This document shows, in pieces, positions 49,411-60,718 of a stretch of 64,000 nucleotides of DNA. How positions within the stretch are numbered: position 1 is the first letter of the stretch; every line of letters begins with the position of its first letter. Origin of the DNA: Akebia trifoliata. Taxonomy: Eukaryota > Streptophyta > Magnoliopsida > Ranunculales > Lardizabalaceae. The notes under the pieces are model-generated. The model was not told the DNA's origin and made no database searches. It worked only from the letters and a program-made list of their open reading frames with translations. The translations under genes and the position numbers were made by a program. The DNA lies in assembly GCA_017979445.1 (NCBI GenBank), contig CM030715.1:36143756-36207755 (forward strand). Direction: 5' to 3'.

Positions 49411-50335
49411 ATATAAGGAGCGGTTTAGTGGCCCTAAAGAACGCGTAGTTTCCTACCAAGTTTTGTACATCATTAGATCTGATCAGATCCGACTGTTGAT
49501 ATTTAATTCATGATTTTAAAGTTAAAATGTAATGTAATTACAATTGACCCCCTTTTCAATTTTACTTCTTTTACAAATCCCTCTTAACACATTCTCTCTT
49601 CTTCAAACTCTATTTGTAACCAAGTTACAGAGGCCCTAATGAAAATCCTATCTTTCTCTCTCTCAAGTTTCAGATCGAAACTCCCTTGAAACGAAACTCT
49701 CTCTCTCTCTCTTTCTCTCTCTCTTGTCGTCGTCGCATTCTCGCCATCGTCGTCTCTCTCTATCAAGTTGCAGGCCCTTAGTTCGAACGATTCGGAGCCA
49801 TCATCGTCTTTCTCTCAACCCAATCGATTTTCCTAAGAGTCGAAAGTAAAAGAAATATCCGTTTGATCGAACTTAAGAGAAATTGACGACAACGGCGAGA
49901 GGGTTGAGAAAAAGATGATGATGACTCTGAATCATTCGAACTAAGAGCATGTAATTTGAGTGAGAAAGAGATGGCGATGGCGAGAGAGAGAGAGAAAGAG
50001 AGGGTTTCATACCAAGGAGGTTTTGATCTAAAACGAGAGAGAGAGAAATGATTTTCGTTAGGGTCTCTATAACTTGGTTTATAGACAGAGTTTGAAGAAG
50101 AGAGGGATGTGTTAAGAGGGATTTGTAAAAGAAATAAAAATTGAAGAGGGGTTGATTATAATTACGTTACGTTTTAGCTTTAAAATCGTGAATTAAATGT
50201 TAATCGTCGGATCTGATCAAATCTAATGATGGGGTTAGAAGTTTTGGAATGGGCTGATTTTTTGTGAGAATGATCTCCTCATCATACATTGAAAAATGTT
50301 TGGCTCACTTTAGGGACTTTAAACGCCACCCATAT
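49408..50335. mobile_element. Giant foldback DNA element next to PGL copy B
   Basis: Two long inverted arms (about 49471-49821 and 49901-50228) enclose a loop of about 80 bp. The outer ends (CATATATAAGGAG... and ...CACCCATATATATA reversed) resemble the termini of the smaller hairpin repeats nearby. The arms contain CT/GA-rich and GTCGTCGTC-type sequence that looks like a captured gene leader. No transposase is encoded. It lies about 0.9 kb upstream of copy B and is absent from unit 1. Confidence 0.75.
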
Positions 50336-51166
50336 ATATATATATATATATATCTTAATTTATTTTTATAAATAAGAAAATCTTGTAAAATTGGTGGTCC
50401 AAACATAATTTGTGATAAATTTGGTCGAGCTTAATACAAATAATTGATTTGATTTTTAAAATATTAAAAATCTTAATTTTAGATTTTAAATCTTAAAAAA
50501 ATATTGTGGGATCCACATGGATTATCATATTGACAATCAAACACTACATCATTCTAGATTTCATGAAAAATCTCATGATAAAGAAGAATAAATTTTTTTC
50601 AGCTTAATCAATAGTGTTGAAAATAGATGACTACCGAGAATACACATTTAAAATTGAAATGCAACGGTGAAAAATAACTTAAAATATATATATTTTGAAA
50701 TACTTCAAATTACCCACGTTCTTTACAACACTGTTGTAGTGGATATAGGAAATTTTGATTGATTTTGATTGAGGTCAGGGATGAGCAAACAATCAATCAA
50801 AGGTAGATAAGGACAAAAGTCGAAAAATTATTTGCTCAGAAAGCTAACAGAAATAAATAAATGTACCTACTACATGTGTTAAATGACATTCATAATTTAC
50901 AAAATACCCTTGTTAATTACCAAAGTGCCCTTGTATATGATTGTGGCAAGCAACGAGTAGAACCAATGAATACTGATTTAAACGTGTTTTCTTTAAGAAT
51001 CGTGCCGAAGTAGCATTAAAATTTACATTGATTTTTACATTCTAGTGGGGTGGTTGACACAAGAGGACAATTATCCAGTTTTCACTCGTCTCTCGATGAA
51101 AATTAACGTGTGCACCACCACATCAGATACATTGTAACCTTACTTGAGCATTATAGCCGGAGCCTC

Positions 51167-51172
51167 TATAAA
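51167..51172 (+). promoter_or_regulatory. TATA box of PGL copy B
   Basis: TATAAA (within TCTATAAAAG) lies 87 bp before the ATG, implying a start near 51,200 and a short leader. It is clean and well placed, so copy B probably has its own promoter. Confidence 0.65.
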
Positions 51173-51258
51173 AGACGGTTGGAGTTGCTCTAAAAGAACA
51201 CACATTTCCCATTCGAGTCGAACATCATATCTCCTTCTCTGAGCTACGATTCTCATCC

Positions 51259-53279
51259 ATGGCTGCGATTTCTTCCGAGAAAGTGAAAGAAGTGGTCTTC
51301 AAAACTGAAGATGATCTCGCGGTGGCGTTAGCGAAATACATAGCTTGTCTATCCGAAAAGTTCGTGAAAGAGAGGGGGGTTTTCACTGTGGTTTTATCTG
51401 GTGGTGGTCTCATTGATTATCTCAGGTGCTGTGCCGTCCCGTTCCTGTGCTAAATATTATTTCTTTCTTTATTTATCTTTTTAAAATTTTACCAGATCGG
51501 TCCTTTGGTAATTGAAATTTCAGGAAATTAATCGAACCGCCTTACATAGATTCGATTGCTTGGAAAGAATGGCATGTTTTCTGGGTCGATGATAGACTCG
51601 TCCCCAAAGATGACGAAAACAGTAACTATAAGGGCGCTTACGATCTTTTTCTCTCAAAGGTAAATTAAAATTATACATTTAAACAAAAAAATACTTTGTT
51701 TTAATTATCTCTCATAAGTCACAACCTTATTAGGAATTTAGAATTGGGCACCATTGATCATTGTTTTAGAGAGTTCCTTTTGCCACGCCAACTTTTGTTA
51801 ATGCCTATTCCTATGTAAATCTCAAAAGAATTGCAACATTTGGGGTGGCGTTAGCAAAAGTTGGTGTGGCATTTAAATAAATTTGGGAGAAATTAATGTT
51901 GTGGATTGTGGAGCCTGATAGTAATGGTCAACAAGGAGATACTATAAATCAAGCCACGTACCTCAATCTAGAGGGAACCACGTAAAATCTCTGTGTGATT
52001 GCATCTTGTATTTTATTTTTTCGATTTGTTTTGATTGCGCCTGTTTTCTTAACAATTAGGTGTTATGGTTCTTTTTCAAATGATATCAAAATGGTTTTTG
52101 GCTTGCATCTTGTATTTGTGTGATTGCATCTGGTAAAATCTCTGTTTTTTTCTTTGTGTGATCCTATCTTGTATTTGGTTTTTCGATCTGTTTTCTTAAC
52201 AATTAGGTGTTATGGTTCTTTTTCAAATGATATCAAAATGGTTTTTGGCTTGCTTCTTGTATTGTGTGATTGCATCTTGTAAAATCTCTGTGTTTTCTTT
52301 GTGTGATTGCATCTTGTATTTGATTTTTTTGATCTGTTTTCTTGTTTCGGTTGCACCTGTTTTCTTAACAAATAGGTGTTATGGTTCTTTTTCAAATGAT
52401 ATCAAAATGGTTTTTGGCTTGCATCTTATATTTGTGTGATTGCATCTTGTAAAATCTATGTGTTTTCTTTGTGTGATTGCATTTTGTATTTGGTTTTTTT
52501 GATCTTTTTTTTTTTTTTTTTTTTCGATTGCACCTGTTTTCTTAACAATAAGGTGTTATGGTTCTCTTTCGAATGATATCAAAATGGTTTTCGGCTTGGG
52601 GTTTTAACTCTATTGGTTTACTTTCGACGTCTTAACTAACCAATCATGGATTTGGTCTCAGCTTTCCTGCTGAGAATAATAAAAAAAGAGATTAAAGAGA
52701 TATGAAGGCACTTTCAAGAGTTCCATTCTTCCTACTTAAGTTAGTGTGCTTGAGTTGTATTAGTTGTTTACGCCATTATTAAAATGTGTAAAGTCACAAA
52801 GTTTTTCCTTTATATGACAGGTCCCAATTCCTTCTGATCATATTCATGCCATTTGTGGTACCCTCTCTGCTGAGGATGCTACTGAGGATTATGACGTGCG
52901 TATTAAACAGCTGGTTAAGACAAATGTGGTGGATGTATTAGATGGGTTTCCAAGATTTGATCTCATGCTATTGGGAATGGGTTCAGATGGTCATGTAGCA
53001 TCTCTTTTCCCAGGGCATCCTCAAACCCATGAGAATAAGCGATGGGTTACATTCGATAAGCACCCAGCGCAACTTCCTTACCTGCCGAGGGTAACTCTTA
53101 CCTTCCCGGTCATTAATTCATCTGCAAATATTGCACTTGTGGTAACTGGATCTAGTAGATGTGAAGTAATTAATGGAGTGCCGAGGACCAACACTGATTT
53201 GCTTCCTGTTGAAATGATTTCACTCAAGGATGGGGAATTTACTTGGTTTTTGGACAATTCAGCAGCTTCAAAGCCATAG
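51259..53279 (+). CDS. 6-phosphogluconolactonase, copy B, no leader (3 exons)
   Basis: Exons 51259-51425, 51524-51659 and 52821-53279 join in frame to 253 residues, the size of plant cytosolic PGLs. The enzyme hydrolyses 6-phosphogluconolactone to 6-phosphogluconate in the oxidative pentose phosphate pathway. Family motifs are present: TVVLSGG, HVFWVDDR, SNYK, and GMGSDGHVASLFPGHP with D157 and H159. Differences from copy C and the usual consensus are SGGSLI to SGGGLI (Ser50 to Gly), VDER to VDDR, a two-residue deletion before GFPRF, and replacement of the GAGKADVL segment by SSRCEVI, which loses a lysine. All splice sites and the frame are intact, so it may be expressed, but activity is uncertain. 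The start aligns with the internal Met66 of copy C, and a TATA box lies 87 bp upstream. Confidence 0.85.
51779..51875. mobile_element. Tiny MITE in intron 2 of PGL copy B
   Basis: TTTGCCACGCCAACTTTTGT pairs with GCAAAAGTTGGTGTGGCATT. It belongs to the TTGCCACACCAAC family and is absent from copy C intron 2. Confidence 0.7.
51985..52600 (+). repeat. Minisatellite in intron 2 of PGL copy B
   Basis: Four imperfect units share GGTGTTATGGTTCTTTTTCA and ATGATATCAAAATGGTTTT. The TGTTATGG starts are at 52061, 52208, 52377 and 52554, so periods are 147, 169 and 177 bp. Copy C has a single related stretch at about 57,779-57,815. Confidence 0.85.
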
Positions 53280-53311
53280 GACCAATGCCTGCCTTATGTA
53301 TATGTATAATG

Positions 53312-53317
53312 AATAAA
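53312..53317 (+). terminator. Poly(A) signal of PGL copy B
   Basis: AATAAA about 33 bp after the stop. The same hexamer is conserved after copy A (45809-45814) and roughly after copy C (58550-58555). Confidence 0.5.
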
Positions 53318-54920
53318 TAATTATCATCTCTGCATCTTCAAATGTTTGGCTTAGTCAATGTTGGCATGGATGCACTAGATGATTCTATAATGTTTATGGT
53401 AGAATTATGTTTTATTTCCTAATGGATATGGTTTGTGGCTAGATTTCCTTATCTTTCTATTTTCTGAAGTTTCCATATTCAAATTATAGTACATCATCAC
53501 GTGCCTGTATTGAGTAACATATTTGCTTCCATGGTTCTATTAATGATCATATTGGACTTTTTGGACTCATTTCTTATCCGGTGTAGGACTAATTTTGCAA
53601 ATAACATTTTGGACATTGTGGTCCTATGGTGATCTTAAGATTCATTACAAGAAATGAATCATATTATTTAACTTAAAAGTAGTTGCCTTAAAATTGCTAT
53701 TTTATTCATCATTTTCTTTAGTCCCACATTGCCACGTTGGACTAAATGAGGTTGGGGTACGGCGTCGCATGATTCAGGCCATGGGCCATAAGCCCACATA
53801 TAGGCTTCGTGGAAATCATTATTTCCACGCTTTGTCAAATCCTCTGCTAGTGCTTGCGAGCATTTTAGACATGATTTTATTCTAATGATTGGCTTAATTA
53901 TGAAGTCAATTATGATGGATATCACAAGAAGCCAACCATTTGGGTGACTTGATATTCTCATCAACTAGTGCCTCTCTCAATTTGATCACTTGTATCTAAA
54001 GGACTCCACCAGTGACACACTTATAATCTAAGAAAGTATAGAGAAATCTGATTGCTGCAAACTAGCTAGCAATCGTCCCATCAGTTTAATTTCTTATGCG
54101 AACCCATTCAGCCCTGGGTTGCAAAGACGATATTTAGCTCTTATTATCTTCCTTTCCTGCTCCTTCAATACTTCCTCATTCAATTGTGGGTATATAAAAG
54201 ATCATTGGAGAGAGTCTAGATTTTATCAAGTTATTCAGTTAATGCTCACCTTATTTATATTTCTTTTCCATCCAACATTTGAGCTTGGCTTTCGGGGTAA
54301 GGTGTGAAAATAATGCCTCAAACCAATGTTTTGAGTACGCTGAAATAGCTCATGTTGTACTCCCAGAAAAAGCTCTAAAAACTTCCAACAAAAGGATTCT
54401 CAATCGAACGAAAACCAACACATGTGAGGGAAGTCCATATTTTTAATTTGTTTACATTATTTATTGAATAATATTACAAAACAATGTTAAAGAAACCATT
54501 CATGAAAATTAATATTGAATAAAATATAACCATAAGCTTTGCCCATATGTTAAACAAACAGTTTAAACAAAGATGAAAACAAAATGGTTGGTGATGGAAT
54601 CTTGATTTTTCTTCAAGTTATTATCATCTATCTAATAAAAAAGAAAAGATACTCTGTATCAAACCTCTCTCATGTCTTTGGGCGTACTTGTACATTACCA
54701 GCTGAACACATCCATGCTATGGATGCAAGGATAGATGATAAATAAATAAATAAAAAGTAGATAAATTTCCAAATCCCTTCAATGAAATGTCTAGTTTTCA
54801 TCCTCGGTTATACAAATGCCTTGGTATTAACACGTTGAAGTCAGTTTCCCCATCCCCACGGTAATGGGCAGCGAGTCTTAAATTAAAGAAGTCAATCTTA
54901 GTTTCTTGTGTATGCATGGA

Positions 54921-55533
54921 TAGGGGCGTCGATGGGTACCCATTTAATCGGAATTGGAATCGAATACCTTGATTCCAAATCCTTTTTTATTAGAATTTAT
55001 TAGAATCAGGTCTAAAATGGAATCGAATCGATAGGAACCAGAACCGTTAGTTTCTTTCTAATGGGTACCTATGGGACTCGGAATTGATCTATTTTATCAT
55101 TTCTTTTCATACTATAGATGATTTAAGGTATTTTTTATTTAAAAAATAAATGTATGTTATATAAAATTCTTCAATTTTTCATATAATTATCTATTGAAAC
55201 TTAAAATAAGTTACTCTTCTAAAAAAATATTATTTATAACAAAGATAAAATTTTATTTTTAAAAAAAATATTAATTTGTATCTTAAGTATAACAAATTAT
55301 AACTAAGTTGACAATTTTGTTGATAATATATTATGTTTTTTAAATAAAAAGTTTTTTATAATGATTTGAAATACTTTTTTTTCTCCTTTGAGTTTTTGAG
55401 AATCAGAACCAATGGGTACCCTAGATTTTTTATGGTTTCAGTTCTATGTTTTATTTTGAAACCAAATTGATATAATGGTTATGGTTTTAAGTTCCTTAAA
55501 AATCGAACCGGAACCGACCCATTGACACCCCTA
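54921..55533. mobile_element. Non-autonomous hAT-like element in unit 2
   Basis: The duplicate of the element at 47132-47740: same ends, with 8-bp flanks TGCATGGA and TGCATGCA. Insertion came before the segmental duplication. Confidence 0.85.
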
Positions 55534-55693
55534 TGCATGCACTTATGAAAGAAACAATAATTGATCTAATTATATAATCAACCAAAGTAGATCAGATCGA
55601 TGCTGATGAATCTCACCACCAACTCATATTGAATGTAATGGACACAGCCTCAAGAACGATCGTAATCTAGATAAGGTCAAGAGGTAAGGCTTT

Positions 55694-56220
55694 CAATGGG
55701 TGGGTTTAGGCCATGCTTTGTTGAGCCCTAACCTTTCCCTATAGAAGTGGCCTCTACTGAGACCAGCCCTGTTCTCCTATTGGGCCTAATAAGACTAGGC
55801 TCTAGCCGACCCTAATGGTTTTGGGTTTGATTCGGGCCTAAAACATGACTAGACTGTGATGTTTTTAATGAAAAAATGTAGTTCTCAAATAATTTTTGTT
55901 TTGTATGTTTGAAGATTATCCAATAAAATTCAAAATACGGTTTTATTAACCTATCATTATTAGAGATGAGTTAAATTGAAATTATATAGTATATTTTACT
56001 TTTATTAGAAAATATACATCTAATTAAAAATATTGTGTATTGTTTTATAAGATATAACACCAGGCCGGACTCTACACTGTTAGGACCCAGCCCAACCCTG
56101 ATTTGATGGGCTGAAATTTTTTTAGCCTGGCCCTATCATTTTGGGCACAATATGAAGTCCCAAACCCTTATTTTGTTAGTTGGGCCAGGCTAACGGCCCA
56201 GCAGATCAATTGATACCCCC
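55694..56220. mobile_element. Probable degraded hAT-like element at the right edge of unit 2
   Basis: GGGCC-rich blocks at both ends (GGGTTTAGGCC...; ...GGCCCAGCAG, then TCAATTGATACCCCC) with AT-rich sequence between, typical of such elements. The boundary of the segmental duplication falls at its left end. Confidence 0.4.
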
Positions 56221-56613
56221 GTCATGAGGAAAGTTCATCAGTTGAAACTCAGGCTGTTACCCAATAGAGAGCAATGAAAAAAGATAAACGATGGCTCTAT
56301 CTATTTCTCTACATATACAAAGCATAAGGAAGCATTACTAATAATAAAAACAAGTACAAATTGATGAATATCTTTATGTATCAATCCAAAGAGAAATTGC
56401 TTCTTTATAATAGATTGCATTGTAAATTGAAATTGATCCCAGATCAATAAACCAAGACAAACTATTTAAGTTCTCATCCGATTCTCAAATAATAGCGAAC
56501 CCTCTATTCCCCAATCTGAAAACCCTCAACAGCTATTATGGCGTGCAATACAAAGATCACACCTAATTTAACTCCTATTGGACTTAACGCCACCTCAGCA
56601 ACTTAAACCCAAA

Positions 56614-56661
56614 ATGGCTAGTTCTAAGGCCTTCGTGTTCTTCTTGTTGATATTTGAATAG
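56614..56661 (+). promoter_or_regulatory. Short upstream ORF before PGL copy C
   Basis: A 15-codon frame (MASSKAFVFFLLIFE) ends 13 bp before the copy C start. It looks like a signal-peptide start rather than a random uORF. Related sequence at 43,287 (MASSKGFLLFF) and at 48,139 (frame lost) lies in the two segmental units, so it is an old gene fragment carried in the duplications. If transcribed with copy C, it would act as a uORF. Confidence 0.4.
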
Positions 56662-56674
56662 TGTTGCAATACTT

Positions 56675-58519
56675 ATGAGAATGGGACCTTCTTCTGCTGT
56701 TGCTGCCTTTTCACGCACATTTCCCATTCGACTCTATTCCTCAGATCCGCTATCATATCCTGAACTACCTTTTATTGTAACCAAAGCCCTACCTTTCTCA
56801 TTCCAAGCAAAAACAGTTAATCTAACCCCCAAAACCCTCCATAGATCCAACTGGAAATTACACTCATCAATGGCTGAGATTTCATCTGAGACAGTGAAAC
56901 CCAACTCGCAGATCTTTGAAACCGAAGAAGATCTCTCGGTTTCGTTAGCGAAGTACACATCCGATCTATCGGAAAAGTTCGCGAAAGAGAGGGGTGCTTT
57001 CACTGTGGTTTTATCTGGTGGTTCTCTCATTAATTCTCTCAGGTAATATTTGTTTGTTTCTAAAAATAAAAATAAAAATAAAAAATTATTGAGAATTTGT
57101 TCTCCAGATCGTTCGTTTGGTAATTGAAATTTCAGGAAATTAATCGAACCGCCTTACATTGATTCGATTGATTGGAAAAGATGGCATGTTTTCTGGGTCG
57201 ATGAGAGAGTCGTCCCCAAAGATCACCCTGACAGTAACTATAAGCTCGCTTACGATCTTTTTCTCTCAAAGGTAAATTAAAATTAAACATTTTTTTTTTT
57301 AATACTTTGTCTTAATTATCTCTATTAGAAATTCAGAATTGGGTGTTTTCAATATTTTGTTGTTGACCATAATTTTAGTGCTATTGCTTCAAATAATATA
57401 TTCATTTATGGGGGTTGATCTTCATCGAGTCAAATGATGAAAGGCCTTTTTCTTGAAAATAAATTGCATGTTTATGATTGCTTTTCGTCGTTGTTTAATA
57501 AGAATCTTTGGAGCAAATTCACATAGAGTCTATTTTCAAATGTTGCATATGTATATACCTAGGCAATCCCCATGCCCAAGGTGGTTAGAGTCATGGATGA
57601 AGGACCCTTAGTGTACATGGGGAACTAAGGCAAATAGAGCGTTACTAGAACAGTGCTTGTTCCAAGCGAGTATTGGGTTCTTGCAGTTCTTTAGTTTTGA
57701 TTTTCAGGAAAGTCTGCATTCATTATGTTCATAAATGTGTTGTATTGTGGCATTTGAATAAACTTGGGAGAAAATTGAGTGTTATAGTTCTTTTTGAATG
57801 GTATAGAAAAAAATCAGCTCGAGGTCGTAGTTCAATTGGTTTACCTTCTGCATCCAAACTAACAGATTACAGGTTTAGCTTCGGCTTTCCTAATGAGAAA
57901 AAAAATAACAAGATTAAAGAGATATGAAAGCACTTTCAAGAATTACATGAGTTGTATTGTTCCTACTTTAGTTGGTTTGCTTGACTTGTATTAGTTGTTT
58001 ATGTCACTTTTAAATTGTGTAAAGTCAATTTTTTTAGCCTCAATATGACAGATCCCAATTCCTCCTGGTCATGTTTATGCCATTAATGATGCCCTACCTG
58101 CTGAGGGTGCTGCGGATGATTATGAGACTTGTCTTAAACAGCTGGTTAAGACAGGTGTGGTTGATGTATCAGCTGCTACTGGGTTTCCAAAATTTGATCT
58201 CATGTTGTTGGGGATGGGTCCAGATGGTCATGTAGCATCTCTTTTCCCAGGGCATCCTCTCATCAATGAGAATCACCGGTGGGTTACATTCATTAAGGAC
58301 TCACCGAAACCTCCCCCAGAGAGAATAACTTTTACCTTCCCGGTCATTAATTCAGCTGCAAATATTGCACTTGTGGTAGCTGGAGCTGGTAAAGCTGATG
58401 TACTGTGTGCCGTGCTGGGGAAAGAGAAAAGCTCTGATTTACTTCCTGTTCAAATGGTTTCACTAACTGATGGGGCATTTACTTGGTTTTTGGACAAACA
58501 AGCAGCTTCAAAGCTGTAG
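56675..58519 (+). CDS. 6-phosphogluconolactonase, copy C, plastid-type leader (3 exons)
   Basis: Exons 56675-57042, 57136-57271 and 58052-58519 join to 323 residues, close to Arabidopsis plastid PGL3 (about 325). The first 65 residues are rich in Ser, Arg and hydroxylated residues with few acids, as in a plastid transit peptide. The mature part begins near Met66 (MAEISSE), which aligns with the start of copy B. Consensus motifs are complete: VVLSGGSLI (111-119), HVFWVDERVV (140-149), SNYK, and GMGPDGHVASLFPGHP with D225 and H227. It should hydrolyse 6-phosphogluconolactone in the plastid oxidative pentose phosphate pathway. Starting at Met66 would give a cytosolic form, so dual targeting is possible. 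It is the most conserved copy and probably the parent type. Confidence 0.93.
57817..57911 (+). repeat. Possible tRNA-derived SINE in intron 2 of PGL copy C
   Basis: TAGTTCAATTGG fits a pol III A box, and a weaker B-box-like GGTTTAGCTTC follows about 40 bp later, then an A-rich tail. Related sequence sits at the same intron position in copy B (about 52,597-52,690) and before copy A (about 45,085-45,180), so it predates the copies. Confidence 0.35.
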
Positions 58520-58549
58520 GACTAAGGCCTGCCTAGGCAAGGTTAAAAT

Positions 58550-58555
58550 AATAAA
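58550..58555 (+). terminator. Poly(A) signal of PGL copy C
   Basis: AATAAA (within ATAATAAATT) about 31 bp after the stop, at the equivalent place to copies A and B. Confidence 0.45.
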
Positions 58556-60428
58556 TTATTATCATCTGCATCTTCAAATGTTTGGCTTAGTCAATGTTGG
58601 CGTGGACACTAGTCGATTTTGTAATGTTTATGGTCGAATTATGTTTTATTTCTTCATTCTAGCAGTGAAGAAGGATTTCTATGAAATTAGTTTCCTTATG
58701 GGTATGGTTTGTGGCTTGATTTCCTTGTGCTCCTATTTTCTGAAGTTTCTATATTCTAAACTGTGGCAAATATACAATATAAATCTTCACACTTGGCGGT
58801 TATTCATTTATTTAATGAACCTACTATGTCACTGCATCTTGTTGTACAACTCAATGTCTATTCCTCAGCTGATGTGTTCCTATCTGATGGAGGATTGGGG
58901 ATAGATGGCATTTCTCTTTGTTTACCTTTAGAATTTAAAAATGATTGCATAGAAATAAGAAGCCCTCCACACAGGTATGCGTCGTCTTCATTGGTAGACT
59001 TCTTATTTTTGTGTTGCTTTGTGGCATAAAGATCGTGAGACATGGATTGGTGGTGCCTCGTGAATTTATAACGCACTGTTTGGACTTTGGATCAGGCTGT
59101 GAATCACTTCGTCCTTTTTCGTTGGGCCACCTGATGATTATAAGATTGTCTTGTTATTGGTCTTAGCTTTGGGTTTGTTCGCTTGTGCTCCCCTATCTTG
59201 TTGTCCTCAGAGGATGGTCTCTTATTTTTTGTTAGAAATAATGGCTAAAGGTGATGGTGGAACCGGGGACCGCCTTCAAAGTTAAGATATTCACATTCTT
59301 TGTCCATGGTGTTTCCTTTCATCTTTTTTTGGTGCATCTTCTCTCACGAAGGAGCTCTAGGGAATAAAAATCCTCGTATTGCCCTCTTTCGTTTAGTTAG
59401 AAATTGTGAACATTTAGGTTTCTAAGTCTAGGCCTGTGGTAAGAGTGGATGAGACTCCTTAGTTGGTTGTTGTTGGTGGAGTCGGTGCTAGGACCCTCAT
59501 TGAATTCCATGTGAAAACTTCGTAGGGAAACAACACTTGAGAGATAGTATTCAATAGTCAAGCAGGATCATCCAGGAAGATTAAAATGGTATTATTGAGG
59601 GGTAAGAAGTTGCCTGTAATAAACTCTTACGTGAATTGGGGAACCTAGTGCCATCTGTGAACTAAGGTAATTAATCACTATCAGTAACATTGGTTCAAAA
59701 TTCTTTAAGAATGTCTTTAGAGGCCTACTAGTTATTGTTGACCACAACCGTGTTTGATTGCACCAACCAACTGGGAGTTGTGGTCGGCCCAGATAGGATG
59801 ATTATGGCCTTCAGAATAGCTGCCCACCTTGCAACTGGAATTCGGAGGATTTGGGTTGTGTGAAATTTCTTCTCATGGCTTTCCAGTTCACATGGGTTAT
59901 GGAAATGTTTATTTTCACAGAATCATCTAGGAAAGCCATCCTGGAGGAACTACTTTCAGCAAGAATGAACTCAAGTGAGACGTGATGTGTTCATGGTGAT
60001 TTCAACATTTGTCAATTATCAAATAATCTGAAAGAGAAGAGATTTGCCAGGGATCATTTCAGCTATGGAGAGATTATAATGATTCTATATTAGATATGGA
60101 ACTTGTTCATGGCTCCCTCAGAGGAATACTTGTAATGGCCAACATCAGAAAAGAGAAGAAAATAAGAGGGGAGTTTGGTTCTAATATTGAAGTGTAATAA
60201 TTAAATTTTCATAGTGGTTTCTAGATTGTAGAATCTGGTTTGGTTTAATTATTAATGGAAATTGTTAGGATGCCATTGGTTGACCTTGTTTTGATATTTG
60301 TGATACAAATATCTTATATTTTTATGTCCAGAAGTATCACTTCAATGGTGAAAACAATTCCGGCCTTTTTCATTTGTTATTTTAGAAGAGTCACTTTTAT
60401 ACTCAAAATCAAATAAGCCATGATAAAT
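58556..60428. other. Region after PGL copy C
   Basis: The first 200 bp or so still match the 3' flanks of copies A and B (CATCTTCAAATGTTTGGCTTAG...); beyond about 58,770 the sequence is unique here. No gene recognised. Confidence 0.5.
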
Positions 60429-60615
60429 CACGCGGCAAAACATAGGCGGCCTGCACGTAGCTGTCGTGGCAAGGCCACACAACCATCGATATTTTTCTTT
60501 CCTTGCCACACAATCATAGATCTTTTTCTTTGGGATACACAAGAAAAAGAAAAGATCAATGGTTCTATGCCCTTGCCAAATGGCCATGTACAGTCCACAT
60601 ATGTTTTGGCACATC
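60429..60615. mobile_element. Member of the GGCTGATGTGGCAAG hairpin family
   Basis: GCGGCAAAACATAGGCGGCC pairs with the reverse of GTCCACATATGTTTTGGC; inner CCTTGCCA blocks on both sides. Confidence 0.6.
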
Positions 60616-60718
60616 AATTTATCATTAGTCTTGTCAAATGTAACACCTTATAGGCAAGAATTTCCTCACACACAGTAGTACAGAATAGTATGAGCGTCAA
60701 AGAAGATCTGGTTCAAAG

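Larger units (their letters stand above)
47904..55699 (+). repeat. Segmental duplication unit 2 (contains PGL copy B)
   Basis: Same order as unit 1 plus the giant foldback (49408-50335), the copy B promoter and exons 1-2, and a longer minisatellite. The unit's right end (GGTCAAGAGGTAAGGCTTTC, 55674-55693) matches the unit 1/unit 2 junction near 47,900. Confidence 0.85.

Noticed and set aside
58470..58904. 144-residue frame overlapping the end of PGL copy C
   Set aside because: Starts inside the last PGL exon in another frame and runs into 3' UTR; no likeness to a protein.
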